Counted from the first letter of the stretch, positions 1 through 8,465 are shown. The stretch is DNA of 19,138 nucleotides from Ornithomonoglobus_A sp045532455 (GCA_045532455.1 JAZSFX010000015.1:1-19138); one strand, 5' to 3'. Numbers and translations: made by a program. The notes: generated by a model from the letters alone, not told the origin.

Positions 1-927
1 GGCGGATATACGTGTAACAGTGAATTTGAATTCCTGTCGGGCGCAACTATGGGACTACTACCTCAGGGTAGTGCACCGTATCTGCAATATATAACAAAAC
101 CGTTACCATATTCAATGCCTGCACATTTAAAATCAATAGGATACAAAACCATCGCATTCCACCCATACTACGCGCGCGGCTGGAACAGAGAAAAAGTATA
201 CGGTTTGATGGGTTTTGATGATTTTATAAGTATTGAGAATACGGACAAATATATCGACAAGAACAACATTAAAAAAATAAGGGGATATGTAAGCGACAAA
301 GCCTCATACGATGTTGTTAAAAATATATTTAACAACAAAAAACCAAACGAGAAATTGTTTTTATTCAACATAACAATGCAAAATCACGGTGGATATACTC
401 ACGAAGATTACAGAAGCACCGTTAAACTCAAAGGAATGAGCAAGCACTACGGCGCCACTGAGCAGTATTTAACTCTTGTTAAAGAGAGCGACAATGCTTT
501 TAAAGATTTAATAAGCTATTTCTCGAAATATGACGAAAAGCTCGTTATATTAATGTTTGGAGACCATATGCCTGCAATAGAGCAGGAATTCTATGAGGAA
601 TTAAAGGGAAAACCCTTGGGTCAGTGGAGCAGTGAAGAACTCACCTCAAGATACAAAGTACCGTTTGTGATCTGGGCAAATTATGATATAGAAGAAAAAA
701 GCGACGTAAAAACAAGTACAAATTATCTTCAGAATTATCTGTATGAGGTTGGACAAATCCCAAAAAACGGACTAAATGTGTTTTTAGATGCACAAATGAA
801 AAATGTAACTCAGATAAATTCTATGGGTTATTACAATGCCGAGCATAAATGGACTGACATTGGCAAGCAAAGCGATGACCTCAAAACCTATGCAGCTATG
901 GAATATTATATGCTCACAGGCAAATAA
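1..927 (+). CDS. LTA synthase / sulfatase-family membrane-associated transferase, C-terminal part (5' end outside window)
   Basis: This is the last 308 codons of an alkaline-phosphatase-fold enzyme of the lipoteichoic acid synthase type, which transfers glycerol-phosphate (or a similar group) outside the membrane. The frame is open from base 1, so the ATG at 49 is internal. Codons 1-14 read GGYTCNSEFEFLSG, matching the LtaS segment with the nucleophilic Thr (codon at 10-12). Other family residues are present: W and R of GWNR (181-189), the His of QNHGGY (385-387), and the metal-binding D-H of FGDHMP (562-567). The usual five N-terminal membrane helices would lie upstream of the window. The visible half looks intact and catalytically complete. 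The exact substrate (teichoic acid or another phospho-polymer) cannot be decided. A terminator follows directly. Family assignment is firm; the role is inferred. Confidence 0.88.
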   Translation, partial: GGYTCNSEFEFLSGATMGLLPQGSAPYLQYITKPLPYSMPAHLKSIGYKTIAFHPYYARGWNREKVYGLMGFDDFISIENTDKYIDKNNIKKIRGYVSDKASYDVVKNIFNNKKPNEKLFLFNITMQNHGGYTHEDYRSTVKLKGMSKHYGATEQYLTLVKESDNAFKDLISYFSKYDEKLVILMFGDHMPAIEQEFYEELKGKPLGQWSSEELTSRYKVPFVIWANYDIEEKSDVKTSTNYLQNYLYEVGQIPKNGLNVFLDAQMKNVTQINSMGYYNAEHKWTDIGKQSDDLKTYAAMEYYMLTGK

Positions 928-956
928 ATTTAAAATGTACAATCAAAAGCACATGG

Positions 957-990
957 GAGTATCTTAATTTTTATAAGATACTCTTTTTTA
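957..990 (+). terminator. Rho-independent terminator after the LTA-synthase-like gene
   Basis: A perfect 10-bp stem, GAGTATCTTA (957-966) with TAAGATACTC (974-983), has a 7-nt loop and is followed by six T residues (984-989). It lies 30 bases after the stop codon. It isolates the upstream gene from the promoter at 1002. Confidence 0.92.
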
Positions 991-1001
991 TGTATTTTCT
1001 C

Positions 1002-1030
1002 TTGAAAAATAAATATTAATGTGGTAAAAT
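1002..1030 (+). promoter_or_regulatory. SigA-type promoter for the GT-C / fumarase-alpha operon
   Basis: A -35 of TTGAAA (1002-1007), a 17-bp spacer and a -10 of TAAAAT (1025-1030), with a TG extension at 1022-1023. It lies just after the upstream terminator and about 30 bases before the GAGG ribosome site (1056-1059) of the gene at 1067. Confidence 0.78.
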
Positions 1031-1066
1031 ATATAGATGAGTAAATTATTGGAATGAGGCACAAAA

Positions 1067-4000
1067 ATGATTTCTATAATATTTTCGATTGTTGTGTATG
1101 TCTGTCTGTCTTTTCTTATATGGACATATTACATCAACAATAAAATAAAATCACTAAAGCAAAACAGTTCCACTCATACTTCTGTAATTATAATTTCGAT
1201 ACTATCATTGATATTGCGAATTATATTAGCCTGTTTCTACAGAGGTCATAACAGTGATATGGCATGCTTTGAAGGATGGTCTGCACGCATATTTGGCGAA
1301 GGTTTTTCAGCATTTTACAAGGGTGATTCATTTAATGACTATCCACCCGGATATATGTATGTTTTGTATATTGTGGGAGCAATAAGAAATCTGTTTAATC
1401 CAACAGGCGGTTTTTTATGGCTTACGGTGAAATCACCGGCAATTATATTTGATGTGCTCTCGGGAATTTTAGTATATAAGATTGCAACAAAACAACAGAT
1501 CTCCAACAACGTGAGTGCTGCTATAACTGTCCTGTATCTTTTTAATCCGGCAGTAATTTTAAACAGCTCACTATGGGGACAGGTTGATTCCGTTTATACC
1601 TTTTTCATATTACTGATGCTATATCTGATTACACAAAAGAGACTTATACCATCTTATTTTGTGTTTGCAATAAGTATTTTTATAAAGCCTCAGGCATTCA
1701 TTTTCTTCCCTGTTATTATATTTGCAATAATAGAAAATGTATTTCTTAATGGATTTGACAAAAAGGTATTTACAAAAAATCTGCTATACGGAATTTGCGC
1801 AATTCTTATCTTGCCTGTTCTGTCAGCACCGTTTGGAATAAAAAATGTTATAGACCAATATATACAAACACTTTTATCATATCCGTATCTAACAGTTAAT
1901 GCATTTAATCTCTGGGGTGCACTTGGTTTTAACTGGGATGCTATTACACCTACCGCAAATGCTTTTGCATATATTATGCTTGCTGCTATTGTTGTATACT
2001 GCTCATATATTTTCTTTAAAACAAAAAAAGATTCGAAGTATTATTATGTAGGGGCACTTCTCTCGTTTATGACATTTATGCTTTCAACAAAAATGCACGA
2101 CCGCTATGCCTTTTCTACTATGATACTTATGCTTTGTGCATTTATATTTAACAAAGACATAAAAAGCTATTGCCTGTATATTGCCTTTTCCATTTCGCAG
2201 TTCTTTAATACTGCATGGGTTTTGTTCATATACGAGCAAGACATTAACACATATTTCAAAGACCCTGTAATTATGATTTGGTCGACAATTAACATTATAT
2301 TACTTTTCGTAACTATACTTTATACGCAAAAGTATTACTCAAAAAACAAAGCTTTCGAAACTCGAAAAGACAAAATCACAAATAAAACTAAAACACCGGA
2401 TTTTAAACACAGCATAAAATTTGAGAAACTGAATAAATACGACCATATAATTATGATTGTAATTATTGCTATATATTCGTGCATAGCATTTTACGACCTT
2501 GGAAACACAAAATCACCTCAGACTTATGCGAATGTCGGTAAAAACAACACCGTTACGATAAACCTTGGTGAAGCGAAAGATATTTCAAAACTTGAGATGT
2601 TCTTAGCCACTCCAAACATTGACGAAAACAATACGTTGGATATAACCTATCTGGACTCTGATATGTCTCAAATATCCACCCAGACAATAACGGATGCGTC
2701 TGTATTCAGCCATAAGACAATAGATACAGATAAAAAGGGACAATACATCACTCTTTCTTCTGCAAGTAACAATATGCGAATTATGGAGTTGTATGTTTTT
2801 GACTCCGACTCACAATTAATAACTCCGCAAAATCATACTGACACTACCATTGCAAATCTGTTTGACGAGCAAGAGCTTTTACCGCAAAGGTCAAGCCACA
2901 GGGATAGTATGTATTTTGACGAAATATATCACGCGCGTACCGCATATGAATTCGTTCACGGACTTGATGTATATGAATGGACACACCCGCCTCTTGGAAA
3001 AGTTTTGATTGCAATAGGTATAAAATTATTCGGAATGACACCTTTTGGCTGGCGATTTATTGGCACATTATTCGGTGTGTTTATGATACCCGTGATTTAT
3101 ATATTTGCACGAAGAATGTTTAATTACAAATGGCTTGCAACCCTGTCTTGCTTACTGTTTACTTTTGATTTTATGCACTTTGCGCAGACAAGAATTGCAA
3201 CAGTAGATGTGTATGTTACATTCTTTATAATGTTGATGTATATGTTTATGTTCAAATACTATTCCATGAGTTTTTACGACACTTCTTTAAAAAAGACACT
3301 TATACCTTTGGGACTTGGCGGAATATTGATGGGGCTCGGTATTGCATGCAAGTGGACAGGAATATATGCAGGTATCGGTCTTGCGGTTGTTTTCTTTATA
3401 ACATTATACAACAGATACAGAGAATATCGCTATGCTCTGCAAAATCCTGATGGTGAAACAGATGGAATATCCCACAAGAGTGTAATTGAATGTTTTAGGA
3501 AAAATACCCTGATAACCATTATATTCTGTTGTGTATTTTATGTGGTAATACCGTTATTGATTTATTCGCTATCGTATATACCGTATCTGAATACACCAAA
3601 CACAAACGGAATAAAAACAATAATAGATAATCAATTCGCTATGTTTACGTACCACGCAGATACTGTTGTGGATACAACGCATCCGTTTTCTTCAAGATGG
3701 TACGAGTGGCTTATAATAAAACGTCCTGTATGGTATTATGCAGGCACCGTTTCCGAAACAGTCAAGGAAGGAATAAGCTCATTCGGAAATCCTGCGGTAT
3801 GGTGGGTTGGTATAGCAGCATTAATATATACGGTGTATTTGACCCTATTCAAGAAAGATAAAACCGCGCTGTTCCTTGTTATTTCGTACCTTGCACAGTT
3901 AGTGTCATGGATTCCTGTAACAAGAACAACTTATATATATCATTACTTCCCGTCTGTACCATTTGTTGTAATGATGATTTGCTACTCTATCTACAGGCTT

Positions 4001-4177
4001 TACAACAATGCAGAATCTATAAAATCAAAGAATTGCTATAAAATTGCGTCGTTTGTGTATGTTGGGGTTGCTGGCATATTATTTATAATGTTCTACCCCG
4101 TATTGTCAGGTCAACCCTGCAATGTGGATTATGTGCATACATTTTTAAGATGGTTTAATTCATGGCAATTAATATAA
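1067..4177 (+). CDS. Large double GT-C membrane glycosyltransferase (Gpi18-like half plus PMT/GT39-like half)
   Basis: This 1036-residue polytopic membrane protein uses a lipid-linked sugar donor, by family analogy polyprenyl-phosphate mannose. Residues 1-460 form one GT-C module of the Gpi18/PIG-M-like kind: an acidic residue in the first outer loop (D64 in NSDMACF), D91-YPPG, and MHDRY at 343-347. A helix near 458-478 leads to a soluble beta-rich stretch (about 485-590) resembling a discoidin-like carbohydrate-binding domain. Residues 600-1036 form a second module with protein-O-mannosyltransferase signatures: D618-E619 in FDEIYHARTAYE and THPPLGK at 639-645, then about nine hydrophobic helices. 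Ordinary bacterial PMT-like enzymes have only one such module. The start at 1067 has GAGG 7 bases upstream. It is the first gene of an operon with the fumarase alpha gene 20 bases downstream. Acceptor and sugar are unknown: protein O-glycosylation or envelope polymer decoration are both possible. Confidence 0.85.
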   Translation: MISIIFSIVVYVCLSFLIWTYYINNKIKSLKQNSSTHTSVIIISILSLILRIILACFYRGHNSDMACFEGWSARIFGEGFSAFYKGDSFNDYPPGYMYVLYIVGAIRNLFNPTGGFLWLTVKSPAIIFDVLSGILVYKIATKQQISNNVSAAITVLYLFNPAVILNSSLWGQVDSVYTFFILLMLYLITQKRLIPSYFVFAISIFIKPQAFIFFPVIIFAIIENVFLNGFDKKVFTKNLLYGICAILILPVLSAPFGIKNVIDQYIQTLLSYPYLTVNAFNLWGALGFNWDAITPTANAFAYIMLAAIVVYCSYIFFKTKKDSKYYYVGALLSFMTFMLSTKMHDRYAFSTMILMLCAFIFNKDIKSYCLYIAFSISQFFNTAWVLFIYEQDINTYFKDPVIMIWSTINIILLFVTILYTQKYYSKNKAFETRKDKITNKTKTPDFKHSIKFEKLNKYDHIIMIVIIAIYSCIAFYDLGNTKSPQTYANVGKNNTVTINLGEAKDISKLEMFLATPNIDENNTLDITYLDSDMSQISTQTITDASVFSHKTIDTDKKGQYITLSSASNNMRIMELYVFDSDSQLITPQNHTDTTIANLFDEQELLPQRSSHRDSMYFDEIYHARTAYEFVHGLDVYEWTHPPLGKVLIAIGIKLFGMTPFGWRFIGTLFGVFMIPVIYIFARRMFNYKWLATLSCLLFTFDFMHFAQTRIATVDVYVTFFIMLMYMFMFKYYSMSFYDTSLKKTLIPLGLGGILMGLGIACKWTGIYAGIGLAVVFFITLYNRYREYRYALQNPDGETDGISHKSVIECFRKNTLITIIFCCVFYVVIPLLIYSLSYIPYLNTPNTNGIKTIIDNQFAMFTYHADTVVDTTHPFSSRWYEWLIIKRPVWYYAGTVSETVKEGISSFGNPAVWWVGIAALIYTVYLTLFKKDKTALFLVISYLAQLVSWIPVTRTTYIYHYFPSVPFVVMMICYSIYRLYNNAESIKSKNCYKIASFVYVGVAGILFIMFYPVLSGQPCNVDYVHTFLRWFNSWQLI

Positions 4178-4197
4178 AAAGAAAGGAATTTATAATT

Positions 4198-5040
4198 ATG
4201 AGAACAATAAAATCAGAGGAAATTACAAAAAAGGTACGCGATATGTGTATAGAGGCAACATGCCACATAACACCCGATATAAAATGCGCACTCGAGGATA
4301 GTCTTAAAACAGAAAAGTCAGACGTATCCAAAGGCGTTATAGAAAATCTTTTAAAGAATGCGGAGATTGCGCACAAAAAGGAAGTGCCTATTTGTCAGGA
4401 CACAGGAATGGCAGTATTCTTTGTTGAAATAGGAAACGAGGTAATTATTGAGGGCGATACTGTTAGTGAGGCCATAAACAAAGGCGTTGCACAAGGTTAT
4501 ACTGAGGGGTATTTAAGAAAATCTGTTGTTGCTGACCCACTTGACAGGATAAACACAAAGGACAATACTCCTGCAGTTATACATTACGATTTTGTAAAAG
4601 GCGATAAGGTTAAGATAACATTTGCACCAAAAGGCTTTGGCAGTGAAAACAAGAGCGCACTAAAAATGCTTAATCCATCAGACGGACTTGACGGAGTGGT
4701 TGATTTTGTAATAGAAACAGTACGAAAAGCAGGCGCTAACCCATGTCCACCAATGGTTATAGGCGTAGGAATAGGCGGAACAATGGATAAGTGTGCGGTG
4801 CTTGCAAAAAAAGCACTCACAAGAGAAGTTAATTCACAAAACGAAAAACCATTTTATGCAGAGCTTGAAAAGACACTGTTAGAGAAAATAAACAAGCTAG
4901 GCATTGGCCCTCAGGGAATGGGTGGTACAACAACTGCTTTGGGTGTAAATATTGAGGTGTATCCAACACATATTGCAGGCTTGCCTGTTGCAGTTAATGT
5001 AAACTGCCACGCGACACGCCATGCAGTTGAGGTAATATAA
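4198..5040 (+). CDS. Class I (Fe-S) fumarate hydratase, alpha subunit (or tartrate dehydratase alpha)
   Basis: This 280-residue protein corresponds to the N-terminal, cluster-binding half of oxygen-sensitive class I fumarases, which interconvert fumarate and malate in the cytosol. The motifs VPICQDTGMAVFF, ANPCPPMVIGVGIGG and NVNCHATRHA place Cys 66, 183 and 270 with spacing like the three [4Fe-4S] ligands of known class I enzymes. I chose the ATG at 4198 because MRTIKSEEI matches the family start and an AAAGGA site (4182-4187) lies 10 bases upstream. An in-frame ATG at 4162 would overlap the previous gene. Two-subunit enzymes normally have the beta gene directly downstream, but here a palindrome and a convergent gene follow. 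L-tartrate dehydratase alpha is the main alternative. The family is certain; the substrate is not. Confidence 0.9.
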   Translation: MRTIKSEEITKKVRDMCIEATCHITPDIKCALEDSLKTEKSDVSKGVIENLLKNAEIAHKKEVPICQDTGMAVFFVEIGNEVIIEGDTVSEAINKGVAQGYTEGYLRKSVVADPLDRINTKDNTPAVIHYDFVKGDKVKITFAPKGFGSENKSALKMLNPSDGLDGVVDFVIETVRKAGANPCPPMVIGVGIGGTMDKCAVLAKKALTREVNSQNEKPFYAELEKTLLEKINKLGIGPQGMGGTTTALGVNIEVYPTHIAGLPVAVNVNCHATRHAVEVI

Positions 5041-5063
5041 TTACGTTAAAACAGCACTGAAAA

Positions 5064-5152
5064 AGAGGACAATCTGTATTAATTCTATTGCTCAAACAAT
5101 AAATCCGATGGATTTAAACTTAGCAATTATGAATTAATACAGACTGTCCTCT
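5064..5152. repeat. Long inverted repeat between convergent genes (bidirectional terminator or MITE-like element)
   Basis: Outer arms of 22 bases (5064-5085 and 5131-5152) pair with only one A-C mismatch. A 6-bp inner stem, ATTGCT/AGCAAT (5087-5092/5122-5127), and an apical stem, AAATCC/GGATTT (5101-5106/5110-5115), complete a near-continuous hairpin. The + strand right arm is followed by a T-rich tail (5154-5160). The - strand exit also has a short T-run (5060-5063 read in reverse). It lies between the convergent fumarase-alpha and flavoprotein genes, so termination in both directions is likely. Its length is unusual for a simple terminator. Confidence 0.8.
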
Positions 5153-5161
5153 CTGTTTTTA

Positions 5162-5782
5162 TTATCTTATAAAATTCGTTCTTTCTACCTTTGGATTATT
5201 TGGTATTTCTATTCCGTTCTTCTTCCCTGCTTCGATACATTTTAAAAGCCATGCCATATTTCTTGCACCGTTGCGCATTGTTTGCAAGCCCTCTAAGTCT
5301 TGTTTTACTTCATCAGGCGAATTGCCATGAACAACACTCCAATACGTTGACGAAACTATCGGCATTTGGTTGAACGAGCAATGTTTTAGCACTACGTCAA
5401 GCGATGCAGTTGTGCCGGCACGTCTTGCAGAAGCAACTGCCATTGCTATCTTATGTGCAAGGTGCTTTGAACCAGAGTAAAATACTCTGTCCAAGAATGA
5501 AAGCAATCTACCGCTTGGATGTGCATAGTAAACAGGTGTGCCAAAAACAAAGGCATCAGCACTCTTTGCTTTTTCTACAAATTCATTTACAATATCATCA
5601 TCAAATGTGCATTTTCCAAGCTCTACACATTTTTTGCAACCTATGCAATCACGTATGGGTGCAGGTCCGAGATTAACTATTTCGTAATCTATACCCTCAT
5701 CTTCGAAAACTGTACACATTTCAGAGAGTGCGGTATATGTACAACCCTTTCGTGCACTTCCGTTTACAAGTAACACTTTCAT
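5162..5782 (-). CDS. Flavodoxin-fold NAD(P)H-dependent oxidoreductase / iron-sulfur flavoprotein-like
   Basis: This cytosolic flavoprotein of 206 residues belongs to the NADPH-dependent FMN reductase family. MKVLLVNGSARKGCT gives the first strand and the FMN phosphate loop (residues 8-15), and GTPVYYAHPSG (about 81-91) lies in the flavin-binding region. A cysteine set at C46, C49, C52 and C58 (CIGCKKC plus a fourth Cys) resembles the Fe-S motif of archaeal/clostridial iron-sulfur flavoproteins. These use low-potential electrons to reduce quinones, oxygen species or other small molecules. The ATG at 5782 is chosen because AGAAAGG (5792-5798) lies 9 bases upstream, while a TTG at 5791 would touch that site. 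It is the last gene of the argD-argF-GNAT operon, 14 bases behind the GNAT gene. The natural electron acceptor is unknown, and nothing ties it chemically to arginine synthesis. Confidence 0.85.
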   Translation of the reverse strand: MKVLLVNGSARKGCTYTALSEMCTVFEDEGIDYEIVNLGPAPIRDCIGCKKCVELGKCTFDDDIVNEFVEKAKSADAFVFGTPVYYAHPSGRLLSFLDRVFYSGSKHLAHKIAMAVASARRAGTTASLDVVLKHCSFNQMPIVSSTYWSVVHGNSPDEVKQDLEGLQTMRNGARNMAWLLKCIEAGKKNGIEIPNNPKVERTNFIR

Positions 5783-5796
5783 TATTACCAACCTTT

Positions 5797-6285
5797 CTAA
5801 TTTGAATATTTTTTTACAAGCTTGGCTCTTATGTATCCCCGCTCAACATCGGTGGATTCTATATAAAAGCCCCGTCCGTAATAAAAGCGGATAAGTCCCG
5901 TTATTTTTGAGCCTGTATGTAAGTATATTCTTTTAACGCCCTTTTTAATCATAATTTTATCTACAAGATTCATTATGGATTTACCTATACCGTTATTCTG
6001 ATTGGATATTCTGACACCAAATCTTGTAAGATATGCAGTATTATCGGGTAAAATTTCTACACGTACACTGCCCACATACTGTCCGTCGTCAAGTGCAACA
6101 AGAACAATTTTTGTATCTATATCGTGTTTGATATCCTCGTACGTTTCCTCAAGCGCATCAAGACGGTCTATTCCAAGCATTTCTTTATACTTCAAAAACG
6201 CCTCTTTTGTCATATCCATTATTGCAGGGATATCATCGTAATTTGCAAGACGTATCTGAAAAAGCGATTCGTAATCGACTGCCAT
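5797..6285 (-). CDS. GNAT-family N-acetyltransferase
   Basis: This 162-residue protein has the GNAT fold, which transfers an acetyl group from acetyl-CoA to an amine. The N-terminal helix region ANYDDIPAIMDMTKEAF and the pyrophosphate-binding motif A, with NQNNGIGKSIM on helix 3 after strand 4 (about residues 88-107), are clear. RFYYGRGFY is the usual motif B end. I take the ATG at 6285: AAGGGTG (6292-6298) lies 6 bases upstream. A GTG at 6294 sits inside that site and would add three residues. The ribosome site overlaps the argF stop codon, so translation is probably coupled. Position directly after argF suggests either an amino-acid substrate, such as glutamate in a short N-acetylglutamate synthase, or an unrelated passenger gene. 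Sequence alone does not fix the substrate. Confidence 0.85.
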   Translation of the reverse strand: MAVDYESLFQIRLANYDDIPAIMDMTKEAFLKYKEMLGIDRLDALEETYEDIKHDIDTKIVLVALDDGQYVGSVRVEILPDNTAYLTRFGVRISNQNNGIGKSIMNLVDKIMIKKGVKRIYLHTGSKITGLIRFYYGRGFYIESTDVERGYIRAKLVKKYSN

Positions 6286-6296
6286 ACTATTCACCC

Positions 6297-7214
6297 TTAA
6301 CCCATAAGAGTAGCCATAACAGCCTTTTGTGCATGAAGACGGTTTTCTGCTTCATCAAATATTACACTGTGTGGTCCGTCTATAATTTCCTCAGTTACTT
6401 CAAAGCCTCTGTATGCCGGTAAGCAGTGCATAAATATTGCATCATTGTCTGCATATTTCCATAGCTTTCCATTCACCTGATAATCACCAAATACTTTAAC
6501 CTTTTCGGCCTTTTCACTTTCCTGACCCATAGATACCCATGTATCTGTATAAACAACATCGGCATTTTTGATAGCTTCAATCGGGTCTTGTGTGATTATA
6601 AGTTCTTTACCGCTCTTTTTGAAGTCTGCTTTTGCATTTTCTACAACCTCGCAATCGCACTGATACATTTGGGGTGTTGCAATGGCACAGTTAAGTCCTG
6701 CTTTTGCACAACCGTACATTATTGAATGTGCCATATTATTGCCATCGCCTATATATGCAAACTTTAACCCCTCTAATTTGCCCTTATGCTCGTATGTTGT
6801 CATAAGGTCGGCAAGCACCTGACATGGATGTAAAAGGTCGGTAAGTGCATTAATTACAGGAATTGACGCCTCATGGGCAAGCTCTATTACATCAGAATGT
6901 GCATATGTACGTATCATAATACCGTCGAGGTATCGTTCCAAAACTTTGGCAGTATCGTGAATTGTTTCTCCCCTGCCAAGCTGAATATCGTTTGACGATA
7001 AAAACAGTGGGTATCCGCCAAGCTGTGTCATACCAACTTCAAAAGAAACTCTTGTTCTTGTTGATGATTTTGTAAAAATCATTCCAAGAGTTTTACCCTT
7101 TAGTATGGGGTGCGGAATATTATTTTTTTGTTCATTCTTCAGCTTTATACCAAGCTCAAGTAAATTTTTTATTTCTTCCGATGTTAAATCGTGTAAGCTG
7201 ATTAAGTCTTTCAT
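6297..7214 (-). CDS. argF: Ornithine carbamoyltransferase
   Basis: The enzyme makes citrulline from ornithine and carbamoyl phosphate, the sixth step of arginine synthesis, as a cytosolic trimer. At 305 residues it has normal family length. The carbamoyl-phosphate loop STRTR (51-55), HPCQ (129-132), the ornithine-side DTWVSMG (224-230) and HCLP (263-266) are all intact, so activity is expected. The SMG and HCLP motifs distinguish it from aspartate carbamoyltransferase. The start at 7214 has a purine-rich GGAAAGG site 9 bases upstream. It lies 22 bases after argD and before the GNAT gene in one operon. A catabolic role (arcB-type) is possible in principle, but the argD partner and the ArgR-like boxes upstream favour biosynthesis. 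Confidence 0.96.
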   Translation of the reverse strand: MKDLISLHDLTSEEIKNLLELGIKLKNEQKNNIPHPILKGKTLGMIFTKSSTRTRVSFEVGMTQLGGYPLFLSSNDIQLGRGETIHDTAKVLERYLDGIMIRTYAHSDVIELAHEASIPVINALTDLLHPCQVLADLMTTYEHKGKLEGLKFAYIGDGNNMAHSIMYGCAKAGLNCAIATPQMYQCDCEVVENAKADFKKSGKELIITQDPIEAIKNADVVYTDTWVSMGQESEKAEKVKVFGDYQVNGKLWKYADNDAIFMHCLPAYRGFEVTEEIIDGPHSVIFDEAENRLHAQKAVMATLMG

Positions 7215-7236
7215 AGTTGTGTTCCTTTCCTTAACA

Positions 7237-8436
7237 TTATCTGAACTTCTTTATTGCAGTTGCAAGAGTACTTACAAATAGGAGTGCATCGTTTTTAGTT
7301 ATTATCAATGGTGGAGCTATTCTTATTGTATTGCCGCCGCAAAGACTTGTTAAAAATCCGTTATTAAATAACTCATCAAATACTGATTTTGCAATTTCTT
7401 GCTTTAATTCCACTCCAATTAACAACCCTGCAACTCTCACATCTGTAACAAGCTCTCCATAGCTTTGCTTTAATTCATTAAGCTTCTCTGCAAAATACTC
7501 TCCTACCGTCTTTGCATTTTCTACAAGCTTTTCTGATTTTAAGATGTCAAATACAGCAAGACCTGCTGCAGTTGCAAACGGGTTTCCGCCAAATGTTGTG
7601 CCATGGTCGCCAGGTGAAAATGCAGCTGCAATTTCTGCCTTGGCGCATACTGCACCAATCGGAATACCGTTACCCAACGCCTTTGCGCATGTGAATATAT
7701 CAGGCTCCACTCCGTACATTTGGTGAGCAAACATATATCCCGTTCTGCCCATTCCAGTTTGTACTTCATCAAATATTAATATTATTCCGCGTTTGTTGCA
7801 AAGCTCTCTTAGCTCCTCAACATACTTTTTTGACATTGGATGAACTCCGCTTTCGCCCTGAATTAATTCTATCATAATTGCCGCAGTTTTTGGAGTTATA
7901 GCCTCTCTTATTGCGTTAATGTTATTTGGCTCAACCTGCTTTACACCGGGAAGTAGAGGATAATACGGTTTTTGATATTTTTCCTGTCCCGTTGCTGCAA
8001 CCGTTGCAAGAGTTCTGCCATGGAATGATTTATCAAGTGTTATGATTTCGTACTTTTCCAAATTCTTTTTATAAAAATATATCTTGGCTAATTTCATAGC
8101 GCCTTCGTTTGCTTCAGCACCGCTGTTCGAAAAGAAGATTTTATCTGCACAACTGTTTTCTACAAGCTTTTGCGCAAGCTTAGCCTGATTTTCTATGTAA
8201 TACAAGCTCGATGTGTGAATTAATTTATCGAGCTGATTTTTTAGTGCCTCAATAAACTTAGGATGAGAATGACCAAGCGCATTTACTGCTATTCCTCCAA
8301 GGAAATCGTAGTATTCTTTACCCTCATTCGAGATTAATTTCATACCCTCGCCACGTTCGAACGAAACATTAAGACGCTCGCCAAAGGTATTCATATAATA
8401 TTCTTTATCTAATTCTTTTATTTTATCTGTTGTCAT
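7237..8436 (-). CDS. argD: Acetylornithine aminotransferase
   Basis: This PLP-dependent class III aminotransferase of 399 residues converts N-acetylglutamate semialdehyde to N-acetylornithine with glutamate as donor. It shows the phosphate-binding SNSGAEANE (103-111), SFHGRTLATVAATG, the PLP-ring aspartate in FDEVQTGMGRTG (D223), and the Schiff-base lysine K252 in CAKALGNGIPIGAV. The ATG at 8436 is preferred because AGGGGG (8447-8452) lies 10 bases upstream. A GTG at 8463 would start at about the predicted +1 and ahead of that site. It is the first gene of the operon argD-argF-GNAT-flavoprotein, with a promoter and arginine-box-like sites just upstream. argC, argJ and argB are not in the window. 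Ornithine aminotransferase is a close relative, but the context supports ArgD. Confidence 0.94.
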   Translation of the reverse strand: MTTDKIKELDKEYYMNTFGERLNVSFERGEGMKLISNEGKEYYDFLGGIAVNALGHSHPKFIEALKNQLDKLIHTSSLYYIENQAKLAQKLVENSCADKIFFSNSGAEANEGAMKLAKIYFYKKNLEKYEIITLDKSFHGRTLATVAATGQEKYQKPYYPLLPGVKQVEPNNINAIREAITPKTAAIMIELIQGESGVHPMSKKYVEELRELCNKRGIILIFDEVQTGMGRTGYMFAHQMYGVEPDIFTCAKALGNGIPIGAVCAKAEIAAAFSPGDHGTTFGGNPFATAAGLAVFDILKSEKLVENAKTVGEYFAEKLNELKQSYGELVTDVRVAGLLIGVELKQEIAKSVFDELFNNGFLTSLCGGNTIRIAPPLIITKNDALLFVSTLATAIKKFR

Positions 8437-8446
8437 AAAAATACTA

Positions 8447-8452
8447 CCCCCT
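8447..8452 (-). promoter_or_regulatory. Ribosome binding site deciding the argD start
   Basis: AGGGGG, read on the - strand, lies 10 bases before the ATG at 8436. It rules against the longer open frame starting at 8463, which would place the site inside the coding sequence. Confidence 0.8.
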
Positions 8453-8465
8453 ACAATATACACTT

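Noticed and set aside
4162..4197. Upstream in-frame ATG for the fumarase alpha gene
   Set aside because: It overlaps the end of the glycosyltransferase gene, lacks a ribosome site, and adds 12 residues not typical of the family; the ATG at 4198 has both.
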